Shown: positions 41,692 through 55,721, counted from the stretch's first letter. The stretch is DNA of 64,000 bases from Urechis unicinctus (GCA_034190875.2 CM067344.1:70994809-71058808); one strand, 5' to 3'. Made by a program: numbers and translations. Notes: a model not told the origin generated them from the letters alone.

Positions 41692-42524
41692 TCACGCTAT
41701 GTCGAACACAATAGACCATCATACATGATTAATGTCCACCTTCTTTTTACAATATAAATTACGATCCTCATTGTATATGGAATAAGTGTTATCATGTGCG
41801 TATTAAATAAGGACAATTGCTCAAATGCTACTTCGCATTCGACAACACGGCGCGATATTGGCCATTCTTTGCAAGTTTTGTGTTCATCAATAGATCTTTA
41901 GTAAAATGAAAGCAGTATTGATTGACTTCCTTTTCGGAAACGATGCTAATTGGGTCGGATTTTCTAAAGACACAGCGATTAGCATCAAGGCAGCAATTGT
42001 GCCTTATGATTACTGGCCGGATCACACCAGCTGTCACCTCTCCCATATCAGACAATTAGTGGTGCTAATTGTCAATAAAATGAGGATGTTGCTCATTATC
42101 GTGCAGAAACAAACGATAAGACAAATCAATTGTGTAATTTAATCGCTGTCAGTATGCTGCGCATTAAAACCCTCGTAGTACGTTTTCTTGGTGCATTGGC
42201 TACATAAATGATTAAATAATAGGGTGGAGGCAATGCAAATATCAAATAAGTATTTGTTCTTATTATCACTATTCAAGACTAAGTGATTTCTTTTACAAGA
42301 AGACTTAAAAAGCTTACATTTACAAGTAGCATTACCGTTTACAACCTGCCATGGTTATGTTTAGTTATATATTTGGCAGCCAAAATGCTTAATAAAGCAA
42401 TGTTCAGATGGACCATGAGGTGAGCATGGGTTAGAATATCGCTCATAAACATACAATAGTATATGAATATATTCAGCTGTAAATCATATAACAAAGTCAG
42501 AGAGCCAAGCTCAGTTAAAATTGT
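41692..42524. other. Arm B-specific sequence at the position of the virus-derived element
   Basis: About 830 bases with no similarity to 800-8345. Small frames on both strands (41828-42055 minus, 41906-42142 plus) overlap and are unrecognised. It is either the ancestral sequence lost in A or a separate insertion. Confidence 0.6.
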
Positions 42525-43389
42525 ACTAACAGGTGTCTATTTTAGGGCATTGCTGCTTGTATTCTATTCACATGATGCCAACACCTATAATTGATTATTA
42601 CGCACTCTCGTCCAGGATAAAAGAGTGAAATAAAAAGCCGATTCTAATGGTACGTGCCATTACGGCATCCGATCTTCTAGCAGGATCAGTTTTACTCGCC
42701 TCCGCTAGCTCTTTCACGTCGAATCACATATAATATAGTGCTGATATATTACGCGACCCGTGACGTATGAGTTGGGAATGGTCGGGGCTTTGTACTATGT
42801 AAAATAAAGATGTATATTGAGCAAGCTATTACGTTGTTTGGCCATCAGAGTTCCAGCACCGGGAAAACTCTTTATGGCGCACATATATATACAACATACA
42901 AGTATGCATACAACGTTTTCATATACTACAACAATACACACTAACATCACCTCGCGAACACTTGCAGAAGAACGCACAATATATCAGTACACTAGTGATC
43001 TATCTCTAAGAAGTAATGGTTTTGACAGACAGCTATCCCTGAAAGGCTTAAACGTCTCAGCACTTTCTTTATTACAGAAGCCAACATAAATCGTTGACAA
43101 TTATTTGCCATTGCAAAGTTTCATATGCGGAGCCAGTTTTTTTGCAACGACCGAGTCAGATAACGATGCTGGGAGCTCAGAAACGGAATCCGATTCGGCA
43201 AATGAATGCAGAAAAGACGCTTTGACTTTCAGGCCAGTGGAAGTGTGGTGCGTAGAAATTTTACGTATCTATAAGACTAAATATCGAAATGGATTAGCAC
43301 CGGTAGATATAACATTTCCGTGTAGTGGGGTCTACCTGGCCCACACACCCAAGTCAATAAATTCACCCAGCGCTTTCCCCAATGGACCG

Positions 43390-43599
<210 letters not shown>

Positions 43600-45445
43600 C
43601 TCTTGAATATACTTCTTTGGGCCCTTGATAAATTTTGATTACCACATAACCACATACCCTTGCTCATTCGACCCCTCGATATCTAAGTCTACTCTTTGGC
43701 TCACAAATAAAGTCAGAATGCTCAGAAGAATTTGAGAATCATAGACAAACATTGACCGCTGGGTCAGCTTTTGTTATGTGATTGATCTAACTTGGAGTTC
43801 AATATGGCTAAAGCTTGATTTGGGCAACTTTTCATGTGTAGCTGTCACAACTGCGATCAGAAGGCCACATAGCGGGAATGTGTTTGTTGTCGAGTTGCCC
43901 AAAGACTGGCAACAATTGAAGAGTGGCCATTCATGAATGAGCATCCAGGGTGCAAGTCGAATAGCTTGGATAGTTATGCCTTTACTGAACCACATATGTG
44001 GCACACAGCTACTTCTGGAGTTGGCCAATTATAAAACCATGGACAATGTGTATCCCAAGTGACCATGTAGTGCAATACATTTGGTAATCATGTTCAATGC
44101 TACTTAGGCACATGACAACAAACAGCAAAACAAGCAATAAATTTATATCTTGAGTAAATAGTAGACAAAAAATTAGTTAAAAAACATTATTTTCCTATTT
44201 TCCTAAGAAATAATCAATTCTTTTTTGCTTCAGGTTTTTCAGATATTTGGCCTGTCGCCGTTTCATCCACTGGGTGTGGCACAGACTAGGTAGACATAAT
44301 AGAACAGTATCGCCATGATGTGTCATAAACAAAATACGATGTACATTCCCAGACCCAGATGGCATTTACAGCGGATACCTAGAAAAGAAGCTGAGGACAT
44401 TTTCTTTGAAGGATTGAAGCGGCATCGGTGTGCTTCCACAATGGTGTCCTTTGGCTTCTCAAATTAAGTAGCGATAGGGGGTGGAACACTCCTTTCTGTC
44501 GAACGAACTTTCGCCTGTCTGTTACTGGGATATTTCTCGCGGAGCACAAATACTTCTGCAATGAGATTGTCAAAAAAATCTGAATCACAACCAGTTGTCA
44601 ATGTATCATTAAATGGAATACTTGGTCTTTTGTGCCAGTATGAGACGTACATTGATAAATGGTAACCCTATGGGCACACCGGAGATTCGTTCATCATAAT
44701 AAATGACAGCATTTCATTATTGTCTAACTCATATTTACACATATTAAACAACAAATCCTTTGATATATACCAACCAAAAGTGATGGAACATTGACAGGCT
44801 TCACCACTGGATCCCCCTGTCTGGACTACGAATATGACACTCCCCATTGTGACTTGCTTTGTTGAGTGACTGCCTGAGTTTTCATTAAAGTGCTAAACTG
44901 CCAGGAGTTATATGGAAGTAAAGCACCAACAGTAGCAGATATGGCCTAGTGGTCTGGCATGCCTACATGAGCCAACAATACACCAGCATAACACAATTTT
45001 ATAAGCACCAGCACAAACCCATGTTTTTCTTCAGGTATTTGCGATATATACCGCACTACAGTCACAGCAAAGCTCAATTAAATTACTTTGCTTCCATAGG
45101 ATCAAAGGGAAAGTGTACTCCTCATATAAATGGACCAATTAAACACGGTATGTAGTGTATCCAAATCCCTATACCATAAACAGGCAATATCATGCGAGCA
45201 TTTTGAGATCCCATTGAAACACTTGTTAGCGAGCTGTGGGGCTTTACTTCACCAGTGATGCCTTAGCCTTAACACGGCCACGTCATTGTGGTTGTATGAT
45301 TATTCATACAAGAAATAAATTTTGCTGTCAATCAAACACAAAGACACAAGCATGACTGTGAATAACAAATTGAATTGTCCTAGTTATCTTACCTGTTGAC
45401 ATCGTCTTTTCTCAAAGGCACCTTGACGTTTCACTCGACCCTGAT

Positions 45446-45710
45446 TCACATCCAAGTCACTGAAAATCGTCGGCAGGCATCTTGGCGAAGCCTAGGTTGT
45501 GTTGAAAAGCCCAGACTCCTGAGCAGCTTGGGGTCTGTTCTATAGGCGTCCCTCTCAGAGTGGTCGGAGAAAAGGGCAGTAGTTTTAGTCGGTTTCCAAT
45601 CCTTCCTCTTCACCTTTACAATCCAATTATTATGCATGTTTCGGTCTTTCGGAAACCGAAAGAAACTCTTCCCGACCTCTCGTCGTGTCTACACCCAACC
45701 ACACAACAAT
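45446..45710 (-). pseudogene. THAP-type zinc-finger domain remnant
   Basis: Minus-strand text begins with CVVGC (45691-45705), matching the C-x(2,4)-C start of THAP domains. After a frameshift it continues FFRFPKD, the invariant tryptophan (NNWIVKVKRKDW), and KPTKTTALFSDHS, where intact THAP domains have a Cys-x2-His ending in HF. Here the Cys is Phe. THAP domains bind DNA and occur in P-element-type transposases and in host transcription factors; which one this was cannot be said. The frameshift and lost zinc ligand show it is dead. Confidence 0.6.
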
Positions 45711-46009
45711 AAGGCGTAGTCCAATCTGTGAGTGTAACAAACCATGAAGAACCTTTTATAAACCATCAACGAGTCGCGAAGAAAATGGCGAAGTTTACTG
45801 ACCTTCAGCGAGCATCGAGCAGCGAACGCGACGTCACGGGCCGAATAATTTCGAACGTTGCCGAGCGGGAAGTTCAACAAATGGAAGACGAATACATGCA
45901 CTTTAAAATCTTTTTTATAAGGAATAGGGTGCTCCAAAGTAACCGCTATTGATATGAATACCATTATTGAAGTTTATTCTTTCAAATTGCGCAAAAAAAA
46001 TTATGTCTG

Positions 46010-47460
46010 TGATCTTTAAGCCACATACAACTGTGGACGCTGGTATCATTTATTAGGAGCATTGCAATTTTAGCCGCATGTGGTACAACTACGGAAGCTG
46101 GTTTGACATCTTGCAACTCATCGTAGGAGTTTAATGTCGCATATTGAATTAATAAGCGTCATCGGAATTTAAGCAAGGTCTTTTCTGTTGGCTTGTTTAT
46201 ACATGTTACCATTTGAAGCCTTACGTCGTGGCGACAACAAAAGGGCGAGTAGCTAGACTTGGTATGTGGTTTTTGCCATGACGACAGATCTTCAACAGAC
46301 ACCTTCCCTACAATGGCACATTGCACCACACACACGCCAACAAATGTTTCCGTCTCTCTATTTTCCAACAAGGCCATATTCATGCTCTTAATTTTGATTC
46401 CCAGGTTTGTTTGATCAGACCTTGTTTTACAAGTACAACGTTTTTGCCGTGAACATTCATATAATTGTATCATTATAGAGATAATCCTTGTATAAACCTT
46501 GATGTAGCATCTCCTGACATCGTTCCCCAAGCATCTCATCGACGAATGTGTAGTTATAGACTGCATTTTCGATCATTGAGCCGCTAGTATGTGTAGAAAC
46601 CATGCTTGTCTGCATACTAATGGGCAGACTTCCTGGTGCTTCTGGTGTTTTTATCATCGAGGCTGTTCTAAAACGGCTATATAGATAAGCTATGAACACA
46701 CAACCACAACAGGAGTTATTGCAAGACAAATGCATATTATTGTAGCTACGTGCACTTGCACATGCACTTGCACACACCGATCAAACAAACCCATTGCGCA
46801 AAATAGAAAATTATCTGTGAAAAAGGTTACCTCCAAAATTGTAATTGTCTGCCCAAGCATCGGACGGCTAATGTTGTCCACGAAGAGTTGCCCTTGGTAG
46901 ATTAGGCCTTGAATATTTCCCAAATAGACATTATCAATGGAATGCCAGCAATAAACGGTGCTCTTAACGACCAAGATTATTTAGCATGCCAAGGTCTCAG
47001 TAACGGCGGTATTCAAACGTCATTGGTGCGAATTGCCCATGGCCCTGGGTGGTTGTATTTTCATTCACACGATATAACTGGACTTTGATGGTCTGTGGGG
47101 ACACGTTATAACATCATCGTGTTAGTCTAATATTATGGAAACATATTGCGGAGCCCAAACTATTTTATCACCAGTTCCTCAGTCTATCATCCTTAAAAGA
47201 GAGCTTTTGTTGTTGGTGCAGCTATTGTATGGATCACAATCCGGAAACATGCGTACCACAACGACCAATATGGTAAGTGACAAACAGCCTCTTTACAATC
47301 CAGAGTGGGACACACATGGCCAAATATTTGCATTTGTCCATTCATTCCGACATTTCCAACTCAGTGTGGGCCTGAATGATATAGTATCGCAGTTGAAGAC
47401 GGCTATGTGATACTCGTCTTTCACTGGAAACAGTCATTAATAGGTGGAGACCAAGACTTC
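46010..47460. repeat. Duplicated non-coding block (pair with 9960-11480)
   Basis: See the arm A partner. It includes the minus frame 46457-46777 that mirrors 10461-10730. Confidence 0.7.
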
Positions 47461-47730
47461 CTGACTCGTTGGGCCGTTTCTGAAAACTAGGAATTCAATT
47501 TACCACTGACGGATGATCGCTAATAGATGCATGTCTGCTTCTGGATAACATCTAGAATAATGCATACATGCCACATGCATAATATATCCACTTAAAAGCG
47601 TATGAAGATATTACCAGTGTGATCATTGATCGAGATTGCATTTGAAAATGAACAGGTCATGCATTAACAAGGTTTTCGTGACCTGACACTTACGCAAACT
47701 GTCAGCGAATATTAATATGGTGAAGGATTT

Positions 47731-47899
47731 GTCACACGTGAAAAATCTGCGCCCGCGATTGTTTAGGTATGTCATACCTGCCAGAATTTACGCCACTAAT
47801 GAAAGGAGAAATCGAGTGTGTTTCGCCACTAATGGAAAGAGAGAAAGATTTGGTATGACATACCTAAACATACGCGGGCGCAGATTTTTCACGTGCGAC
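47731..47899. mobile_element. Foldback (MITE-like) element with 48-bp inverted arms
   Basis: The left arm 47731-47778 and right arm 47852-47899 are inverted copies with three mismatches (for example CACGTGAAAAATCTGCGCCC and its reverse complement). The 73-base loop contains two CGCCACTAATG(G)AAAG direct repeats. No coding capacity. No clear target-site duplication is seen outside the arms. Confidence 0.85.
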
Positions 47900-48010
47900 A
47901 CACACGCTCGCTTATTAAAACTAGTTTTACCGGATTAGCACTATATAGGTGGCCCTAAATTTGTGAAAATTCACCTTCATCCGTCGATCCGACCAATAAA
48001 GACATTAGCG

Positions 48011-48870
48011 ATGGAATTCTGCGCTGCTTTACAGAATGTACTGGAGGAGCTTTCGCTGTCGTACAGCTTCCGTGAAGAGCTCATCCGTTGTCTTCGACAC
48101 CATTTCAACGACAGGAATCTTGTCATAAGTCTTCCACGGCTACGGGAAGAGTGACATTTTCACTTTTGCTCCGCTCATACTTGACAAGGTACTATGCATT
48201 CGTATATTAATTTATGACGCAAAAACGATAGCGCCCAATTAGTATTCTGTAGATAACATTTTTAGTAAATATTCTGGATCTTCAATACATTGATCAAGAA
48301 AATGTGAGATACTTGCTATATATTAATCTATTAAAAGGCACAGCAATGTATAACTCATTTTTTTACGTCATGCAGATGAAACACGGTCACTAAGGCATGT
48401 TAGCCCTGTTTTACAAGCTGCTGCGGAGTCTGATTCGGATCAGGTCGAACGGTTGACGGAAACAGGCCTGTCATGCACTTATAAACGCTATAACGACACC
48501 CCACAGACATTGGTAGGTATGATGGTTAAATGCTGGAACAGTTATTATTTTGGATAAGAATTATCGCAATTATTAATACGTCTATGTTTATGTTGTCAGC
48601 TGTTGAGCAGAAGAAGTACAACCTTCTCCTGGCAACACCCGAGGCCATCGTTACCCCAAGTGGCGCAGTGTACTGCTAAATAGTTTTACAGGAGGCCTGG
48701 CAATTGATGAGGCCCATTGTTTGAAAGAGTGGTAAGATATAGCTCGGCCCATCAGCACCTTGTTTAACATGTGTTTCAGGGGTGACTCAATCAGGCTCAA
48801 ATACCAGGAGGCCGCCCAGCTTTGCAGCTTGTTATCCGGCGTGCCTGTGGCTATGGTCACTTGTAAATTG
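48011..48870 (+). pseudogene. RecQ-like DNA helicase fragment, copy B
   Basis: ATG at 48011 begins a 47-codon frame with LEELSLSYSFREELIRCL, the conserved region before motif I. At motif I (48129-48152) a 2-base deletion relative to arm A removes the frame; the downstream GYGKSD text is intact in another frame, keeping the canonical Gly lost in copy A. A later exon carries LLLATPEAIVTPSGAV-like text (with stops after it) and motif II IDEAHCLKEW (about 48703-48732) followed by GTAAG. An exon after TTTCAG (about 48778) has motif III-region text SGVPVAMVT, then diverges. Non-functional; lesions differ from copy A. Confidence 0.65.
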
Positions 48871-49494
48871 GAGACTCAGGACATGACAAGTGAAACTATC
48901 CGTATGCTGGAGCACGCTGGAGCTTGAAATCAGGGTCTGTGGGGAAAAATATGGATATGTCAAAATCCGCAGCAAGGGAAGGGGACCATTAGGTTGAGAC
49001 AAGCAATGAGGAAGCATGCACTCTGTGACTCGCAGAAAAAGCTAACGACCTGTTGAGGAACTCAGAAGTTGCATCTTTTTGTTGGGGCTTTGGATGGGAC
49101 TGGAACAGCACGTTATCGAAACACACACTGTATCCGTATGTAGAGGTGCAGGTTCCAGACCGTACAAAAGGCGCCTTCGCGTCCGCAGACAAAAACACGG
49201 GCTTTGATTAATACAGACAAAACACAGAATTAGTAAACTGTCTCGTCGGAACAGCAGCTATAAAGCTATGCAGACTAATACTCAAATATCGTGTCCTTTT
49301 TATGCATCAAAAGACCTCTTGATGTTTTTTTACAACTAGCAGAAGTATGGCATCAGCATCAGTATACACTAGTACACACCTCTGCCTCTAGCCTCCCACA
49401 CACTACCCTATCGTCATTCCTTTTGTCGATATGGCTGCGTGCTGTATCTACACCCTGCAAAATTCAGGCTGCGGACGCGCTTAGCAACCAGAGG

Positions 49495-49707
49495 TCAACA
49501 CACATCATGGCCTAGATAAAACTGTACCACCGTCAAGTCTTTGCGACAAAACCCGCTTATATTGTGCATGGCCAGGCGGTTGAGACCAGAGAACTCTCTC
49601 CGCGCTGTGTAGGGGGAGGTAACAGTGAGCACCTTATACTTGAGGTAGCTACTCTTCGGCCTCTCATCTCCACAGTTGGCCACAGCACAACATCTGTAAC
49701 CATACAA
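49495..49707 (-). other. Partner of the CxxC-type minus ORF (arm B)
   Basis: Keeps ANCGDE and LKYKVLTVTSPYTARREF in frame with the arm A frame at 14567-14836. The second half differs. A former exon is possible; no family is recognised. Confidence 0.35.
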
Positions 49708-50781
49708 TAAGCAAATTCATAAATCAAATAAGAAAATCGTACTTCTCAGCTCTGAAAGTATCTTATAAATGATTGAGCATCCGGCCGCAATAATCGTGCA
49801 GTTATAATTGAAGAGATTGTTTACTATGCTACATGCAAACAAACTAACTCCAAGTAAATATAGCTACTACAAGTCGTCCACACTTATCCATCATCATGTG
49901 AAAACAAATTGCAGTATTATTAATAAACGAGTTAAATATCAATACCTTTCTCTGTAACGATAAGGAGTGTACAACAACCCAAAAGTTACAAGTAGTTACT
50001 GGAATGGAAAACAAAAAATATCCTAAAATTTTTGCCTATGTTCTCGCCACCATTTTCCATCTGTATTATCGCTCTTAAGTTTAATACGGACTTATTATGA
50101 AGTTGAATAAATGAGAGCCAAAGGCGACAATGTCGGAAATTATAAGGTATAAATCTAGCATAGATTGACTCACTTGTAAAATGTACTATCAGGCAGATAA
50201 TGACAATACCGGTATGATACAAACTTCATGCAAGTGACCGGTTGTAGGCTACGAATTCTTCCCCCAAGAGTTTTAGGTGGAATTTCGCCGAAAAGCTAGA
50301 AATCAGTCAAATATAAAGTTCTCTCACCATTGGTGGCTTTAAATTCTTCTCAGTATGTATTTTTCATGAGATAAGTGGTGTTAAGTTAAGCATGTTTGTT
50401 AAACTACTGATTAGATGTGGGTTATACAAACAAGGTAGTATTCGATCGACTGTTGGTCTGTTGGGCTAGTTTTATACCAGATAATTACATTATTGGAAAA
50501 GCGGGTTTACATTCGAGTGATTTCCCTCCATTCAACGAGTAATACGAAATTTTCAAACCAATCTGCATAGATGCTGCGTGCAATAGCTATATATGTTCGT
50601 ATAACCCCATAATCGCCTATTAATAGTATGCCATTTTGAGTAGATCTACGGCCTATGACATCATCAGTTAGATTTGCCGTAAATAGAAGTACCGCAAATA
50701 ACACAAGACGACATTGGTTTTGCGATTTCTTTTATATATATCTATATAAAATCATTTGTATATATATATAAAATAATTTAG

Positions 50782-50783
<2 letters not shown>

Positions 50784-50864
<81 letters not shown>

Positions 50865-50930
50865 CGTGTGTGTGTGTGTGTGTGTGTGGTTGGGTGTGTG
50901 TGGGTGTGTGTGTGTGTGTGTGTGTGTGTG
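50784..50930. repeat. (AT)n then (GT)n microsatellite
   Basis: AT run to 50855 passing into GT with a few GGT interruptions. Confidence 0.95.
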
Positions 50931-51562
50931 ACCAGTTAAGCAAATGTACCATGCAAAAAGCCCCCGTTATCGGTGTGTCGTCCACCAAAATGGCCTTCAC
51001 ATTTACACAAAAGGGACAAAGTAATGCGTTTCATGTGACATGTGCAGAATATTGATATCCTGGGTGTTGATACTTAAATCATCATCAGTGACCAGAAATG
51101 AAATGCATTGCCTGGTCGAATATTTTGATCACATGGACATCTACTCAATTAAGTTGTACGTTCTATGCAGGATGATAACGCACATTAACTGGAATGATGG
51201 ATTGACAGACAGTCGCGTTGTAGACGATAATACAATTATACGAAATAATTATAGCGAATAGACGTTATCTTATCCAGAAGAACGACTGAAATTCAATTCC
51301 GATGAAATGGTAAGTAGCGAGCCGATTAATACTTACAATCGGTATCAGCTTAACTCTCATCCGTTGACTAATTCAAATCCAATCACACTCAGTCACATGG
51401 ACAGACACTGTGAATCCAACGTTCTAGTCTGCAAAAGTACTCAAACTAGATAATCGGGAACAGCTGTGGCTTAATTAAGTTCGTCAAGCCTTCAAGTTGT
51501 TCTCTCGTCGATTTCCGGCTGCAGGAAGACGCTTTTGACATACACATGCAAGCAAACAAAAA

Positions 51563-51565
<3 letters not shown>

Positions 51566-51620
<55 letters not shown>
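51566..51620. repeat. (AC)n microsatellite
   Basis: AC run. Confidence 0.95.
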
Positions 51621-51622
<2 letters not shown>

Positions 51623-52139
51623 CAGGAAACATCTCACAACACACAGTCTTTAAAACCCATACACCATTACAATCCATCAAGGCTATATTAGGGTTATTTG
51701 GCGGGGTTTTCTCCTTCTCACGTGTACATGTATGGTTGCTGTTTGGGCGCATTGGCTTGGTTGATAAGCCTGTCACCCAAAATAAAATGCAGAAAACATC
51801 TCGAACAAGAGTTTACATTTTGGCAAAACTGCCTTTGGACAAGATTTCTCAAAAGTATTGGTTGAGTTTTGGTTAATTTTGGACAAGAAAATATAATGAT
51901 ATACATACTGGCTTCATATGATTTTACTGGTAATATAACTACATCTATATACATGATGGTGAATGATTTAAAAGAAGTAAGTGAAAAAAAGGTGAGGGAG
52001 GAGAGGTGTACAGAGATGACGACCAGATAGAGGCGAGGCTGATGAAAAATGGTCTGAGAGGACTCATGTCCACCTGAATGAAGTATCCAAACTTACAGTC
52101 AGTGATGATGATCACTTTGCTCAGTACACAGACCTACCA

Positions 52140-52590
52140 GTTAGGGAAGACTCCTGAGCAGATGATAAATATACCAGAGGCTATAGATACATCAGACCAG
52201 TACACATATCTATAGAAACAACGGCATTTTGCAGTAAAACAGTGATATTACAGGCTGGTATACTTTAAGGCGAGGCACTGCAGACATGTACATAAAATAA
52301 ATAGATTCTACAGAATGGTATATATATGTTTTTCTAAACTCATACAGACCTTGCATCCATTGGTTCGTCAGTCATTAAGAGAATCCTCCCATAAGAAACA
52401 TCGTCCTGTAAGCGTCTTTACTCTTTACGGAGAGAGTGATATAAAAAGACATATCAGGAGGATGAGACACAGGAGCAGTGATATTACTATTCATGTTAGC
52501 AGTCAGTCCATCTTGTGGTTTCTATTGAAGTGAGTGGTGTAATATGCTACACCAAGTACACCAATAGCGATATAGGCTCATATCACAACA
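52140..52590 (-). repeat. Probable 3' LTR of the Ty3/gypsy remnant (left limit uncertain)
   Basis: On the minus strand, downstream of pol, a polypurine tract AAAAGAAGAGGGA is followed directly by TGTTGTGATATGAG at 52590, the classic PPT/LTR junction. The LTR has a TATATATA at about 52320. The end (expected CA on minus) is not clearly located. No matching 5' LTR is seen upstream of pol. Confidence 0.55.
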
Positions 52591-52770
52591 TCCCTCTTCT
52601 TTTAAAAAGAATAATGAACATATGAACATTACAAACGTATCCAACGTCTATACAACAGAGTTTGTTGGTTAAATCACATCCTTGCAAAGTCTTAGTAGTA
52701 TAGTAAGATGGTAATCAAACTCACACCAAGTTAGAAAGTAACAAAACATATTAAACTTCACTTAAAACGC

Positions 52771-54870
52771 TTAGAACATGAATAGAACGACCATATCTTG
52801 TGGTATATTCACTGTCCGCGAATCTAACATGTTTGGATTGCGTAGTTTTTTAGACTGGTCACTCAACATTGTCATCTTAGTGGAAGGCTCTGGGTCAGGC
52901 GCAGATTGTGACTGGCAAGCACTCTGAGTAGGCTGCATAGTAGGTGAAGTTGTGTTGCTCTGAGGTTTGTATGATGTACGAGGAACTGGGCGGATGTGCC
53001 GTCGGATTCTTGTGACTGACTGGCCGCCGCTGGTTCTGATTGTATAGCTGCGAGGGTCGTCACACACACGTGTCACCTCACCAGGCTTCCAAAGATGGCC
53101 TTCTTGGTATACTATTGGCATACCCTCTGCCAAGAGTGGCAGTGCTCTGGCATGTGAGTTGTAGCGATCTTGCGTCTGTTGGTTCTTATGCACACGTGCC
53201 TCGATCATTTCTGCAGGTAATGGGGTAACCCCTGCACAGGTAAATTTACTGACAGTTTTCGGCTTAGCAGGAGTTCCGCGGGGCTTTTAGTCTGAGCATC
53301 TAGTGGTGTGCATCTCCATGCTAGAAGTGCCAAACTTGGGTCTTCTCCTGTCTCCATTGACTTCTTCATCATCCTTTTGATGGTCTTGATAGCACGCTCG
53401 ACGGCTCCATTGGTCTGGAAATATCTGGGGCTGCTGCAAGTGTGCTGTATTCCCCATTGCTGACAACAATCGGCGAATTCATTTGCACTGTAGTGCGGTC
53501 CCCTGTCCGAGACCATTTCCTGTGGTGTGCCAAATTCACTGAAGATGGATTTGTGGATGTTAACCACTGTGCTGGACGGTGCTGGATTTGGCAGTTCTCT
53601 GACTAATGCATATTTGCTGGTATAGTCTGTGACAACCACATATTGCAGATTCCCTAGGTTGAAAATGTCAGACCCGACTTTCGTCCATGGCACAGTCGGT
53701 ATGTCATGTTGGATCATCGGCTCTTGTTGTTGGGATTCCTGGTATTTCTGGCAGACCTGGCAGCTTCCGATTAGCTTTCGTATTTGTTCGTCGATCCCAG
53801 GCCAGAATACTGTATCCCTAGCACGTAGCTGACATTTGTTCACTCCCATGTGACCTGTGTGAAGCTTGCTCAGGACGTTATCCTGTAGACTACTAGGTAC
53901 CGCAATACGGCATCCTTTGATGACCATTCTCAACAGATAATTCATCTCTATAGTGCCAAAAAGGTTTGAGTTGGTCATCAATCTGTTTGATTGAACTTGG
54001 CCATCCAACAATTATCTGAGCTTTGAGTGCACTTAAGTTTGCGTCTTTGCTGGTATGCTGCTGTATCTCAGTGAGTCGCTCTGGTGTGAAGCTAAAGAAA
54101 TCTACACGAACATCTAGTTCTACTGGCTCCTTGTTGTTCCCGTTCGGAGCTCTTGATAACCAGTCGGTACCGTGTGGTCTTTGCCTGCTCTATATTCCAC
54201 TTCCATTTCGTACCGTTGTAGTCGAAGAAGTAAGCGTTGCATGCGGGGTGGTGCTTTTGTCAAGATTTTTTTACAGATTGCTCTCAGTGGTTGGTGGTCT
54301 GTCATAACCTTGAAATGTCGTCCAAGCAAGAATGTGCTGTAGCGTTCCACTCCAAATACCACGGCCAAAAGCTCACGCTCGATGTTTGATTAACGTTGTT
54401 CGGCCGGAGATAACGTTTTGCTGGCATACGCTACTGGTGCAAAATCGTTTGTTTTGTGTGAGCTCATTGCTATTGCTCGTGGCTGCATCAGGCATGCTCC
54501 GATGCCTCGTAGGCTTGCATCACAATGCAGTTCCACAGACTTTGTAGTGTTATAATACTGTAGGCAAGTCTTCTGATACAAGTGTTGTCAGTCTGCAGAA
54601 GAGTACCTGATGGTCTTCCTGCCAGCACCATGGCACATCTTCCTTGAGGATATCTCTGAGAGGGGCTGCCCTGCCTGAGGGGTTCGGGATGTATGGGGAT
54701 AGAAACTGTATGAATCCTAAAAACCTTTGCAAGTCTGCTTTTCAGGATGGTTCTGTGCACTCGTGGAGGTCCTTTACTTTCTCTGGGTTCGGACTAATGT
54801 CTTTCGCGCTATAGTCATTCCCAAAGAAACTTATTCTGTCAACTCCAAATTTTACACCGTATCATATTTC
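52771..54870 (-). pseudogene. Ty3/gypsy pol remnant: RT thumb, RNase H, integrase
   Basis: Read on minus from about 54870. First the end of reverse transcriptase (KVKDLHEC and RFLGFIQFLSPYIP, with an in-frame stop at about 54735). Then RNase H (ELHCDASLRGIGACLMQ, PVAYASKTLSPAEQR, KVMTDHQPLRAI). Then integrase (53205-54011) with an HHCC knuckle (HTGHMGVNK to CQVCQ) and a catalytic D-D-E set (VGSDIF, VSDRGPHYS, NGAVERAIKTIK). Then a C-terminal chromodomain-less tail (52771-53208) with GHLWKPGEV. Frame changes occur near 54580, 54390, 54120 and 53205. Gag, protease and the RT fingers/palm are missing, so it is 5'-truncated and dead. Catalytic residues of integrase are retained. Confidence 0.85.
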
Positions 54871-55295
54871 TTTCCTCTATATCACCTCGATGACATCCTA
54901 CCCACCAAGAGGGGCAGGTGTTTGGTTCAGGACAAATGAATACGTTGTTTTCTGGATCGGATGCAGACGCGCTGATATATACTGCTAATCGAACCTTCAA
55001 GCTAATATATGTAAAGACGAATGTTGAAGAAAATCCATCAATTTATTTTAATTTCCTGGGCTACACAATGCTAAAATGTTTCAAAGGAATGATCCAAGAA
55101 TTGTGAAATTGAGTAGGTCAAATCGGGTTGAAACGCAACCAATTAGCAATATATATGAATTTCAACAATGAATGAAACTTCTTTGCTTTTTTTGGTTATC
55201 TAAATAGACGCTCAAGGATTTTGTCAAATGAAAAGTATGCTTAACCAAGGTTAGCATCCTGTTCTAACAAAAATGTAAAGTCCATATATATGCGT

Positions 55296-55298
<3 letters not shown>

Positions 55299-55390
<92 letters not shown>

Positions 55391-55396
55391 TATATT
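55299..55396. repeat. (AT)n microsatellite
   Basis: AT run. Confidence 0.95.
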
Positions 55397-55721
55397 TGAA
55401 AGAAAAACATGAAAGTGTTATCTATTGTTGGATAAGATCTTCCTCGCCATGGTGACTCTTTCACACACATGAACGTCCACGGTCAATAGCCCAGAGGAGT
55501 ATTGCTTAATCAATACAATTGCCATAACAAAAAGCTCTACAAATCGATCCTTGAATATATTCTCTTAGTTTTCTTGGTGGAATTCACACAAATCCTTTTT
55601 GTTCATTATTATATACAGAATAGTACACACATAATTCTTTCTTGTTTCTTTTTACCCATTGGGCTTCATCATTTTTATCTTCGTTTGAAATTCCCCTCTC
55701 AATCACCAAATAGTGAGTTCT

